Below are positions 27,016-35,214 of a stretch of 64,000 bases of DNA, piece after piece. Each line of letters begins with the position of its first letter. Within the stretch, counting starts at the first letter, position 1. The notes below the pieces were generated by a model, which did no database searches, was not told the DNA's origin, and saw only the letters and a program-made list of their open reading frames with translations. This DNA is from Simplicispira hankyongi (GTDB lineage: Bacteria > Pseudomonadota > Gammaproteobacteria > Burkholderiales > Burkholderiaceae_C): assembly GCF_003570885.1 (NCBI RefSeq), contig NZ_QXJC01000005.1, positions 1-64,000 on the forward strand, read 5' to 3'. The position numbers and the translations under genes were made by a program.

Positions 27016-28575
27016 ATGTCGGTTTTCAGTTTGATGCGCCAGTTCACGATCCGTTTTCGCATGCAGAGTGCGATTGCCGTGGTGCTTATCCTGTTGGGCC
27101 TGCTGGGCGGAGCCGGCATGTTCGGGATGTTTCGCATCCACGCCATGAGCGAAGCTTTTGTGGCGCGCGAGTTCTCTCAGCAGACGCAGATTGCCAGCCT
27201 GCTCACCCAGTTGGGTACGGCCCGCAGCGAGCAAAAGGAGATGCTGCTGCAACAGGCCACCCCCGACGCCCTGGCAGCGGCGCGCACGCGCGCTCTGGCG
27301 GCGCTGGAGGCGGCCGAGCAGGCGGTGGCGCGGTTTTTGGCTACGCCCGATGCCGCAGACCACCAACAGGCGCTGGCCGTGCGCGAGCGGATTGCCGCGT
27401 TCCGCGCCCAGCTTGCCGCTGTGCCGGGGCCTGAGGCGGATGCTGCCTGGACTGCGCTGCAGCAAGGCATGTCGGCGCTCGATGAGCGCCTGCAGCGCGA
27501 GGTGACGCAGGCTGTGGCAGGACAGGCCAAGGCGCTGGAACAGACCCTGTGGCTGTTTGCGCTGCTGGTCGCCATCACCATCCTGGTGGTGGTGCCGCTC
27601 ACGCTGCTCAACATGATCTCCATCTGCCGGCCGTTGGAATATGCGCAGAAGCTGGCGCGTGCGATTGCCGGGGGCGACCTGTCGCAGACCATTCGCGTGT
27701 CCGGCAACGATGAGGTGGCCGATCTGCAGCGCGCCCTGCACGACATGCAAAACGGTCTGGGCGCCCTGGTGGCACAGGTGCGCGATGCCAGCGGCAGCCT
27801 GGCCATTGCCAGCCACGAGATTGCCAACGGCAACCAGGATCTGTCGTCCCGCACCGAGCAGACCGCCGGGCACGCGCAGGATGCGGTGGGAACGCTGGCC
27901 ACGCTGACCGCCACGGTGCAGCAGACGGCGGGCTCGTCGCAGACCGCCAACCAGCTCGCCAGCTCGGCTTCGGCCACGGCCACGCGCGGCGGCTCGGTGG
28001 TGCAGCAGGCGGTGGCCAGCATGCAGGAAATAGCGGCCTCCAGCCGCAAGATCAACGACATCATTGGCCTGATCGATTCGATTGCTTTCCAGACCAACAT
28101 CCTGGCGCTGAACGCCGCCGTCGAGGCCGCGCGGGCGGGCGAGCAGGGGCGCGGCTTTGCTGTGGTGGCCAGCGAAGTGCGCAGCCTGGCGCAACGCTCG
28201 GCCGCGGCGGCGAGCGAAATCAAGACGCTGATCGGCAGCAGTGTGCAGGCGGTCGATGGCGGCGTGCGCCATGTGGAAGATGCCGGCGCAGCCATGCAGG
28301 AGATCGTCGCCAGCGTGCAGCGCGTGGGCGACATCATTGGCGAAATTTCGGCCGCGGCCAAGGAGCAGGCGGTCGGCATTGGCGACGCCAACCAGTCGGT
28401 CGGCGAGATCGACCGCATGACGCAGCAGAACGCTGCGCTGGTGGAGGAATCGGCCGCCGCCGCCGCCTCCCTGCGCGAGCAGGCGGCGCGCCTGTCGCAG
28501 GTGGTGCAGCAGTTCCGCCTGGGCGAAGCGGGCGGTGTGCAGGGGCCAAAGGGGCTGACCCGCTTGCCGGCATGA
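27016..28575 (+). CDS. Methyl-accepting chemotaxis protein
   Basis: 519 residues. A membrane helix at about 18-38, a periplasmic four-helix-like sensor of about 140 residues (40-180), a second helix at about 182-204, a HAMP domain and the cytoplasmic signalling hairpin. The hairpin tip [22 protein letters not shown] near 355 is the invariant CheA/CheW contact. The sensor is helical and small, like Tar-type or 4HB_MCP domains; ligand unknown. The C-terminus lacks a CheR-docking pentapeptide. It is followed 72 bases later by a hemerythrin protein. Confidence 0.93.
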   Translation: MSVFSLMRQFTIRFRMQSAIAVVLILLGLLGGAGMFGMFRIHAMSEAFVAREFSQQTQIASLLTQLGTARSEQKEMLLQQATPDALAAARTRALAALEAAEQAVARFLATPDAADHQQALAVRERIAAFRAQLAAVPGPEADAAWTALQQGMSALDERLQREVTQAVAGQAKALEQTLWLFALLVAITILVVVPLTLLNMISICRPLEYAQKLARAIAGGDLSQTIRVSGNDEVADLQRALHDMQNGLGALVAQVRDASGSLAIASHEIANGNQDLSSRTEQTAGHAQDAVGTLATLTATVQQTAGSSQTANQLASSASATATRGGSVVQQAVASMQEIAASSRKINDIIGLIDSIAFQTNILALNAAVEAARAGEQGRGFAVVASEVRSLAQRSAAAASEIKTLIGSSVQAVDGGVRHVEDAGAAMQEIVASVQRVGDIIGEISAAAKEQAVGIGDANQSVGEIDRMTQQNAALVEESAAAAASLREQAARLSQVVQQFRLGEAGGVQGPKGLTRLPA

Positions 28576-28647
28576 GCCTTGGGCAAAGGCCGCCGATCTG
28601 GGGGATGATGCCTGGCCGGCTGCCTGCCGCATCTGGAGCGTCGCGCC

Positions 28648-29226
28648 ATGATCCCTACGAGTCTCAGAATCATCAACGAAGAGCACGCTGCGCTGGCCGC
28701 CATGCTCAAGGCCTTGCACCAGCGGACGCAGCAAGGCCCTGGCGATGCGCCGCAGGCGTTCTTTGGCGCCATGCGGGCGATGCTGTTCTACATCGACGAG
28801 TTTCCCGAGCGCCAGCACCATCCCAAGGAGTCCCAGTGGCTGTTTCCACGGGTGGCTGCGCGTTCGGCCGAGGCGGCCAGCGCCATTGAGCAGCTCGACC
28901 GCGACCACGAGGGTGGCGAGGCGGCGGTGCGTGAGCTCCAGCACCTGCTGCTGGCCTGGGAACTGCTGGGCGAGTCGCGCCGTGCGACCTTCGCTGGCGC
29001 GCTGGTGCGCTACAACGATTTTTATCTGGCCCACATGCGCCTGGAAGAGGCGGTCGTGCTCCCCGCCGCGCTGGCCGAACTTGGGGCCGACGACTGGCAC
29101 GCCATCGACCAGGCCTTTGCCACCAACGATCTGCTGCTCACGCCCGGGGTGCCGCGCGATCCGGCGTTTGACGCGCTGTACACGCGTATCTGGCGTTCCA
29201 TGCCAGGCGGAGCGAGCCCCGGATAG
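28648..29226 (+). CDS. Hemerythrin HHE-domain protein
   Basis: 192 residues, four-helix HHE cation-binding domain. Candidate di-iron ligands: H13 (NEEHAAL), H57/H58 and E61 (RQHHPKE), a His in DRDHEGGE near 91, and H131/E134-135 in AHMRLEEAV. Such proteins bind oxygen or nitric oxide, or store or repair iron. Being next to a chemoreceptor, it may supply oxygen or NO information or protection to that pathway, which is inference from position only. A C-terminal extension of about 45 residues follows the domain. Confidence 0.87.
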   Translation: MIPTSLRIINEEHAALAAMLKALHQRTQQGPGDAPQAFFGAMRAMLFYIDEFPERQHHPKESQWLFPRVAARSAEAASAIEQLDRDHEGGEAAVRELQHLLLAWELLGESRRATFAGALVRYNDFYLAHMRLEEAVVLPAALAELGADDWHAIDQAFATNDLLLTPGVPRDPAFDALYTRIWRSMPGGASPG

Positions 29227-29257
29227 ATCATGGGAAGCGCCGCTGGCGCGTCGGTGC

Positions 29258-30367
29258 TTAACTGTGTGCCAGCGCCGGGTAGTCGGTATAGCCCTCGGCG
29301 CCGCCACCGTAGAAGGTGGCGCGGTTGGGGGTGTTGAGCGGTGCGTCCTGGCGCAAGCGGGTGACCAGGTCGGGGTTGGCGATGTAGGGCCGACCAAAGG
29401 CCACGATGTCTGCACCCGCATCGAGCGCGGCCTGGGCGCCTGCCTTGTCGGCGAATCCGTTGTTCAGCATCCAGGCGCCCTGGCCGCCATGCTTGCGGTA
29501 GAGCGCGTGCAGCGATTCGTAGTTGAATGGCCGGCCTTCCACTTCGCGCGGGCCGCCGGTGGCGCCGACGATCAGGTGGATGTAGGCCAGGCCCAGGGGC
29601 GCGAGCTGGTGCAGCAGGTAGTCGAACGTCTGCTGGGGGTGTTCGTCCACGATGTCGTTGGCGGGCGTCACGGGCGAGAGGCGGATGCCGGTGCGCCCGC
29701 CGCCAATTTCGTCGACGATGCCGCGCACCACTTCGAGCATCAGCCGGGCGCGGTTCTTCACGTTGCCGCCGTAGTCGTCTTCGCGGTGGTTGGCGCCGGT
29801 TTTCAGGAACTGGTCGAGCAGGTAGCCATTGGCCCCGTGGATTTCCACGCCGTCAAAGCCGCAGGCGATGGCGTTGCGCGCGGCGCGCCGGTAGTCCTGC
29901 ACGATGCCTGGCAGCTCGGAGACATCGAGCGCGCGTGGCTCCGAGGTGTCGACAAACACCGGCTGGCCGTCCCGGATGAGGACGGTCTTGGTCTTGGCGG
30001 TGATGGCCGAAGGGGCCACAGGCTTGCCGTGGTCCGGCTGCAGATCGACGTGCGAAACGCGGCCCACGTGCCACAGCTGCACCACGATGCGCCCGCCCGC
30101 CTTGTGCACGGCATCGGTCACGCGGCGCCAGCCGTCGAGCTGATCCGTGCCGTAGAGGCCGGGCACGTCGGCATAGCCCTGGCCCTGCGGGCTGATGGCG
30201 GTGGCCTCGGTGATGATGAGGCCGGCGCTGGCGCGCTGGGTGTAGTACTCGGCCATCAGGGGCGTAGGCACGGCGCCGGGAGCGCGGTTGCGCGTCAGCG
30301 GCGCCATGGCGATGCGGTTGGCCAGGTGCAGGGCGCCGGCGGTGAGGGGTTCGAACAAAGAGGTCAT
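29258..30367 (-). CDS. Old yellow enzyme family alkene reductase (NemA-like)
   Basis: 369 residues, TIM-barrel FMN enzyme. N-terminal NRIAMAPLTRNRA is the classical start. HGANGYLLDQFLK near 185 carries the His-Asn pair that binds the substrate, and HREDDYGG supplies the catalytic Tyr. FGRPYIANPDL near 334 binds FMN phosphate. Uses NAD(P)H to reduce activated alkenes, nitroesters or N-ethylmaleimide. The ATG at 30367 is preferred over one nine codons upstream since MTSLFEPL is the usual start. It is transcribed toward the hemerythrin gene, tail to tail. Confidence 0.92.
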   Translation of the reverse strand: MTSLFEPLTAGALHLANRIAMAPLTRNRAPGAVPTPLMAEYYTQRASAGLIITEATAISPQGQGYADVPGLYGTDQLDGWRRVTDAVHKAGGRIVVQLWHVGRVSHVDLQPDHGKPVAPSAITAKTKTVLIRDGQPVFVDTSEPRALDVSELPGIVQDYRRAARNAIACGFDGVEIHGANGYLLDQFLKTGANHREDDYGGNVKNRARLMLEVVRGIVDEIGGGRTGIRLSPVTPANDIVDEHPQQTFDYLLHQLAPLGLAYIHLIVGATGGPREVEGRPFNYESLHALYRKHGGQGAWMLNNGFADKAGAQAALDAGADIVAFGRPYIANPDLVTRLRQDAPLNTPNRATFYGGGAEGYTDYPALAHS

Positions 30368-30495
30368 GGCGGTGCTTTCCGAAAGGGGTGGCAAAGGTGG
30401 GTGGCGTGGGGCCTGTACTGCACAGCGTAGCGTGCTGGCGCGGCCTGCGCTGAAGGAATTCGCCGCATGCAGCGCTCAACCAACCCGGAAGTTTT

Positions 30496-30549
30496 GGTAA
30501 AAATGGCCTCTGGCGCTTATGGGGTAAGCGCGAGAAGCTATTAAAACAG
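30496..30549 (-). repeat. Dispersed palindrome, copy 7
   Basis: AAAAATGGCCTCTGGCGCTT, loop ATGGGGT, then AAGCGCGAGAAGCTATT. It lies in the divergent gap between the old yellow enzyme and the MFS gene, on the MFS side. Confidence 0.75.
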
Positions 30550-30621
30550 GAGTAACCTGGGCGACCGTGGGCGCGACCGATGGCAAGCACTGCAACGGCT
30601 GAGCGGCACAATGGGGCGCTT

Positions 30622-31848
30622 ATGACCGCTTCTTCCGCTGCCGCAGCGCCCCGGCCGCTGCCCGCCCTGGCGCTGGCCTTCTCGCTCTCGCTCGGCGCTG
30701 CCATCTCGCTGGGCCTGACCCGTTTTTCCTACGCGCTGCTGCTGCCGCCCATGCGGGGCGACCTGGGCTGGAGCTATCTGCTGGCCGGAGGCATGAACAC
30801 GGCCAACGCCATCGGCTACCTGGTGGGTGCGCTGGTGACGCCGCTGCTGCTGCGCCGCCACGCGCCGGGCAGCATCTTGCTGGGTGGAGCGGCGCTGGCG
30901 ACGGTGCTGATGGCGGTGTGCGGTTTTCTGCTGGACTCACCCGCTTTGTTGGCGCAGCGCCTGCTGGCGGGCGTGGCCAGCGCGGCCGTGTTTGTGGCGG
31001 GCGGCTTGATGGCGGCCCGCCTGGGCGCGCTGGACGGCCGCCGCAGCGGGCTTTTGCTGGGCGTGTACTACGGCGGCGTGGGCTGGGGCATTGCGGCGTC
31101 AAGCTTGCTGGTGCCGGTGGTGCTGGCGCACGCGCCCGAGCCGCACACCTGGGTCTGGGCCTGGTGGCTGCTGGCCCTGCTGTGCGCCGCCTGCACGGCA
31201 GCGCTGGCCTGGCCGGCGCGGGTATTGCGCCAGTTGGATGCGCAGGGAGCGGTGACCACGGCGACCACGGCGGACGGCGCGGTGCCCACGCATGCGCGGG
31301 TGCCGCTGCGCGCGCTGGCGCCAGCGCTGGCGGGCTACACCTTGTTTGGCGTGGGCTACATCGGCTACATGACCTTCGTGATTGCGCTGTTGAAGGAGCA
31401 GGGCCTGGGCACCACCGGCATCACCTGGTTTTACACGCTGCTGGGTCTGGCGGTGGTGGCGTCGGCGCGCGTCTGGGCGGGGCTCTTGGAGCGCAGCAAG
31501 GGCGGCGGCGCGCTGGCGCTGCTCAACGCCCTGCTGGGCGTGGCCACGGTGCTGCCGGCGCTCACCTCGGCCTGGCCGGTGGTGCTGGCCTCGGGCCTGC
31601 TGTTTGGCGGGGTGTTCCTGTCGCTGGTGGCCTCCACCACGGCGCTGGTGCGCCACAACCTGCCGCCGTCGCAATGGGCGGCTGGCATCAGCGCCTTCAC
31701 CATCGTGTTCGCGGCTGGCCAGATCGTCGGGCCCACCGTGGTGGGCGCCATTGCCGATGCGGCCGGAGGCCTGGCGCGCGGCCTGGTGTTCTCGGCCGTG
31801 GCGCTGTGGATGGGCGCGGTGCTGGCCTGGCGGCAGAAGCCGCTGTGA
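30622..31848 (+). CDS. YbfB/YjiJ family MFS transporter
   Basis: 408 residues, about 12 membrane helices. The N-terminal pattern SLGLTRFSYALLLPPMRGDLGWS is the signature of the YbfB/YjiJ branch of the major facilitator superfamily, and GYIGYMTFVI near 247 opens the second half. Substrates of this branch are not established. The ATG at 30622 was chosen since upstream codons overlap the promoter: GGCACAAT ends about 11 bases before. The next gene, gstA, converges with an 18-base gap. Confidence 0.9.
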   Translation: MTASSAAAAPRPLPALALAFSLSLGAAISLGLTRFSYALLLPPMRGDLGWSYLLAGGMNTANAIGYLVGALVTPLLLRRHAPGSILLGGAALATVLMAVCGFLLDSPALLAQRLLAGVASAAVFVAGGLMAARLGALDGRRSGLLLGVYYGGVGWGIAASSLLVPVVLAHAPEPHTWVWAWWLLALLCAACTAALAWPARVLRQLDAQGAVTTATTADGAVPTHARVPLRALAPALAGYTLFGVGYIGYMTFVIALLKEQGLGTTGITWFYTLLGLAVVASARVWAGLLERSKGGGALALLNALLGVATVLPALTSAWPVVLASGLLFGGVFLSLVASTTALVRHNLPPSQWAAGISAFTIVFAAGQIVGPTVVGAIADAAGGLARGLVFSAVALWMGAVLAWRQKPL

Positions 31849-31866
31849 TGGCCAGCGCGCAGGCCC

Positions 31867-32475
31867 TTACTTGATGAGGCCTTCGGCCTTCATGGCGGCA
31901 ATCACCGCCGGGCGGGCTGCCACGCGTGCGCGGTAGGCCGTCAGGTGCTTCAGGTGCGAGAGGTCAAAGCCCACGTGCGGGGCCCAGCCGCTGACGGTGA
32001 ACAGGTAGGCGTCGGCCACGGTGAACTGCGCGCCCATGAGGTAGTCCTTGCCGGCGAGCTGTGCGTCCACGAAAGCCAGGCGCGACATCAAACGCTCCTT
32101 GACCACCGCCTTGTATTCGTCGTTCGCGGGGCCGCCAAAGAAGGGGCCAAAGCTCTTGTGCAGCTCGGTGCCGATGAAGGTCAGCCATTCCTGCAATTGG
32201 TAGCGCTCAAAGCTGCCGGCCGGGGGCGCCAGGTGTTTGTCCGGCACTTGGTCGGCCAGGTACTGCACGATGGCCGGGCCTTCGCGCAGCGTGCGGCCAT
32301 CGTCGAGCACCAGAAAGGGCACGTAGCCCAGGGGGTTGATGGTGTAGTAGTCGGTGCCATCGGGCAGCTTGTGCGTTTTGGTCGGCGCGGCAATGGCCTC
32401 GTGTGCCAGGCCGGCTTCGTGCAGGACGATATGGGGCGACATCGAGCAGGCGCCGGGGGAGTAATACAGCTTCAT
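31867..32475 (-). CDS. gstA: Glutathione S-transferase, beta class
   Basis: 202 residues. The thioredoxin-like N-domain starts MKLYYSPGACSMSPHI with Cys10, the catalytic cysteine of beta-class bacterial GSTs. The substrate-side block NPLGYVPFLVLDDG contains the cis-Pro for glutathione binding, and REGPAIVQYLAD follows. The helical C-domain has FTVADAYLFTVSGWAP. Conjugates or removes electrophiles, and beta-class enzymes also act as peroxidases. The ATG at 32475 is used; an extra ten residues upstream are unlike the family. Confidence 0.93.
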   Translation of the reverse strand: MKLYYSPGACSMSPHIVLHEAGLAHEAIAAPTKTHKLPDGTDYYTINPLGYVPFLVLDDGRTLREGPAIVQYLADQVPDKHLAPPAGSFERYQLQEWLTFIGTELHKSFGPFFGGPANDEYKAVVKERLMSRLAFVDAQLAGKDYLMGAQFTVADAYLFTVSGWAPHVGFDLSHLKHLTAYRARVAARPAVIAAMKAEGLIK

Positions 32476-32541
32476 CGAAAAATTCCTTGGATGTGACACC
32501 CGCATGCTATGCGGCGCGCGAATTCTTTGCTGGCGCTGCCC

Positions 32542-33462
32542 TCAATGTGCTGGCACCGATGTGGGCAGTACCCCCAACACCGTAGCTTGCGGTTGTTTGC
32601 GCAGCGCTTTCAGGAGCGGAGGTTCGAACTGGCGCTGCACCGTAATGGCATAGAAGTTTTCGTGCAGATCGGGCAGTACAGCGTATTCGACCAAACTGCC
32701 GCTGCGCAGCTCGTCCTGCACCACCACGCTGGGCAGCAGCGCCACGCTGTCGGAGTCGCGCGCCAGCAGCCGCATCAAGGCCATGTCGTCGACCTCGGCG
32801 CGCAGTTTGTAGCGGATGCCGCGCTGCTCGCACAGCAGGTCAAAGGCAGCGCGGATGTCGTTGTCGCGGCCGGGCAGGAGCATGGGCGCTTCGACCAGGT
32901 CTTGCGGGAACCGAAAGGGTTTGTCGACCGGCCGTGCGCGGCCCACCAGGCTGACGGGCTGGCGCGCCACGCGTTGGCAGCGCCAGGGGTTGTCGCTGCT
33001 GGCGTGCACGCGCTGGTTCGACAGGATGAGGTCCAGCGTATGCACCCGTAGGCGCCCGAGCAGTTCCAGAAGGTTGCCCGATTGCAGCACCAGCTCCACG
33101 TCGTCGCGTGCCAGCAGCGGTCGCAAAAAGTTCTCTTGAAAGTTGCGCGACAGGGTGGCCGCGGCGCCGATGCGCAGCACTTGGCGCTCTTCCCGGTGGC
33201 CTTCGCGCATCACCGCCATCAGCTCGTTGCCTGCCGCAAAGATGGAGTCGGCATAGCCCAGCGCCATTTGGCCGGCTTCGGTCAGTTGCAGGCCGCGCCC
33301 AACGCGGGCAAACAAGGTTTGGCCGAGCTGGTCTTCGAGTTGGCGAATTTGCGCCGACAAGGCCGATTGCGACACATGCAGGCGCGTCGCAGCGCGCGTG
33401 AGATTGCCCTCGCGCGCCACGGCCCAGAAGTAGTGCAGATGGTGAAAGTTCAGGCGGGACAT
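32542..33462 (-). CDS. LysR family regulator, likely controls dabBA
   Basis: 306 residues. N-terminal helix-turn-helix with NFHHLHYFWAVAREGNLTRAA and HVSQSALSAQIRQLE, then the periplasmic-binding-like effector domain (about 95-300). The N-terminal wording resembles the NhaR branch. It is divergent from dabB with only 135 bases between starts, and a dyad in that gap fits LysR binding. It probably activates the inorganic carbon uptake genes in response to carbon limitation; that is inferred from position. Confidence 0.87.
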   Translation of the reverse strand: MSRLNFHHLHYFWAVAREGNLTRAATRLHVSQSALSAQIRQLEDQLGQTLFARVGRGLQLTEAGQMALGYADSIFAAGNELMAVMREGHREERQVLRIGAAATLSRNFQENFLRPLLARDDVELVLQSGNLLELLGRLRVHTLDLILSNQRVHASSDNPWRCQRVARQPVSLVGRARPVDKPFRFPQDLVEAPMLLPGRDNDIRAAFDLLCEQRGIRYKLRAEVDDMALMRLLARDSDSVALLPSVVVQDELRSGSLVEYAVLPDLHENFYAITVQRQFEPPLLKALRKQPQATVLGVLPTSVPAH

Positions 33463-33494
33463 GGCGGCTGCTGCAGGGCTGGCGGTGGTAAATA

Positions 33495-33511
33495 GTTCTT
33501 TTTAATAGAAC
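33495..33511. promoter_or_regulatory. Putative LysR-binding dyad before dabB
   Basis: GTTCT, seven AT-rich bases, AGAAC, a perfect inverted repeat in the divergent lysR-dabB gap, about 85 bases upstream of dabB. LysR regulators bind T-N11-A palindromes of this general form. The gap is unusually AT-rich for this genome, as expected for two promoters. Confidence 0.55.
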
Positions 33512-33597
33512 GAAACATATCAAAAAATGAATTTTACAGAATGAAAGCAAGCCGGCAAAGTCCATGCATCCCCCTTGACCTTTGACTGGAGAACGCC

Positions 33598-35214
33598 ATG
33601 GAGTCCGCCGTATTGCCATCTCATGCCTTGCCCTTGTGGCAGGCCGCACTTGTTCTGGCGCCCGCGCTGGTGTTGGGTTTGGCGGCCGCGCTGGTGGGCC
33701 GCCGCACCGCCATTGCCTGGCGCATGGCGGGGGCCAGCGCTGTCGCCGCGGTGGTTTTGGCGTCGGGCGCCTTGGTGATGGTGGCTTTGGGACACCAGGG
33801 TGCAGGTTATGGCCAGCGCGCGGACCCGCCGGGCGCGGTGGTGCTGCTGTTGGTGGCCTTTGTGGGCTGGGTCATCGTGCGCTATTCGCGGCGTTACTTG
33901 CAAGGCGAGCCACGGGAGTTGCAGTACCTGCGCTGGTTGCTTGCCACGCTGGCCACCGTCTGCGTGGTCATTGCCACCAACCATGTGCTGGTGCTGGCAC
34001 TGGCGTGGATGGCCACCAGTCTGACGCTGCACCATTTGCTGGTGTTCTTCCATGAGCGGCCGGCAGCGTTGGTGGCCGCGCACAAGAAGTTCATCGTCGC
34101 CCGGCTGGCCGATGTGTGCATGGCGGGCGTGGTGGTGCTGCTGTATGCGGCCTTTGGCACGCTGCACATCGACGAGTTGCTGAAGCTGGCCGCAATGCAG
34201 CCCCAGTGGCCGTTGGCGGCGCATGCGGCAATGCTGCTGCTGGCTCTGGCCGCAGTTATGAAATGTGCGCAACTGCCCTTTCACGGTTGGCTCATTCAAG
34301 TGATGGAAGCGCCCACGCCGGTCTCGGCACTGCTGCACGCGGGCATCGTCAACCTGGGCGGCTTCGTGCTGATTCGCTTCGCGCCGCTGGTGGAGCAGGT
34401 TCCGCTGGCGCAGGCGCTGCTGGTGTTGGTGGGCGCGACCACGGCAGTGCTCGCCGCGCTGGTGATGACAACGCGTATCAGTGTCAAGGTGATGCTGGCA
34501 TGGTCCACCTGCGCTCAAATGGGCTTCATGTTGATGCAGTGCGGCCTGGGCGCCTGGGACGTGGCGCTGGTGCATTTGCTTGCGCATTCGCTCTACAAGG
34601 CCCACGCCTTCCTCTCGGCCAACGGGGTGGTGCAGCGGACCATGGTGACCAAGATGGCGCCTGCCCAGCGGGAGACCTGGGGAAGCAATCTGTTGGGCAT
34701 GGCCTTGGGTGCCGCCATGGTGCTGCTGGCAGGGGCGATCGTGACCGCATGGGTTCCGGGCGCGCTGGCCTCGCCTGCGCTTTGGGTGCTGGCGGGCATC
34801 GTGGCGCTGGCGCTGGCGCCACTCGTCAATGGCAGCGCGCTCGCGCTCAAAGGCTGGCGGATGCCCTTATTGGCGCTCGCGGCGTTCGCCGTGGCGCTGG
34901 GCTATTTCAGCTTGCACCTGCTGTCTGGCGCCTGGTTGCGCTTGCCGGTGCAGATGCCGCTGGTGGGGCTGTGCGTCTTTGGCGCCTTGGCCTTTGCTGC
35001 GCTCTTCTGGCTGCAGTCGCTGATTCGGATTGCGCCGCACTCGCCATTGGCACAGCGCCTTTACCCGTGGCTGTACGGCGGCTTTTTTCTTGACGAGACG
35101 TTCAATGCCATGACCTTTCGTGTGTGGCCACCGGCGAAAAGGCCGATGCGCCCCAACGCGCAAGGCTTGCCTGTTGCGAACGCTCTTTCCACCATTTCCG
35201 GAGTGCAGACATGA
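33598..35214 (+). CDS. dabB: DabB, proton-conducting partner of the DAB bicarbonate/CO2 uptake system
   Basis: 538 residues, about 14 membrane helices, homologous to the NuoL/MrpA antiporter-like subunits (proton-conducting transporter domain). PFHGWLIQVMEAPTPVSALLHAG near 227-250 is the core motif of that family, and the charged Lys/His positions in helices (HLLAHSLYKAHAFL near 325) are kept. No other Complex I genes are near, and the next gene is dabA with an ATGA overlap. DabB is thought to use proton or cation flow to drive one-way hydration of CO2 by DabA. The annotation as NuoL would be misleading. Confidence 0.92.
   Translation: MESAVLPSHALPLWQAALVLAPALVLGLAAALVGRRTAIAWRMAGASAVAAVVLASGALVMVALGHQGAGYGQRADPPGAVVLLLVAFVGWVIVRYSRRYLQGEPRELQYLRWLLATLATVCVVIATNHVLVLALAWMATSLTLHHLLVFFHERPAALVAAHKKFIVARLADVCMAGVVVLLYAAFGTLHIDELLKLAAMQPQWPLAAHAAMLLLALAAVMKCAQLPFHGWLIQVMEAPTPVSALLHAGIVNLGGFVLIRFAPLVEQVPLAQALLVLVGATTAVLAALVMTTRISVKVMLAWSTCAQMGFMLMQCGLGAWDVALVHLLAHSLYKAHAFLSANGVVQRTMVTKMAPAQRETWGSNLLGMALGAAMVLLAGAIVTAWVPGALASPALWVLAGIVALALAPLVNGSALALKGWRMPLLALAAFAVALGYFSLHLLSGAWLRLPVQMPLVGLCVFGALAFAALFWLQSLIRIAPHSPLAQRLYPWLYGGFFLDETFNAMTFRVWPPAKRPMRPNAQGLPVANALSTISGVQT

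Noticed and set aside
26932-29421. 829-codon minus-strand frame over the chemoreceptor and hemerythrin genes
   Set aside because: Shadow of two well-recognised genes. It crosses their boundary and has no domain.
33598-35214. NADH-quinone oxidoreductase subunit L (NuoL)
   Set aside because: No other Complex I genes are nearby. Fusion-like coupling to dabA identifies it as dabB.
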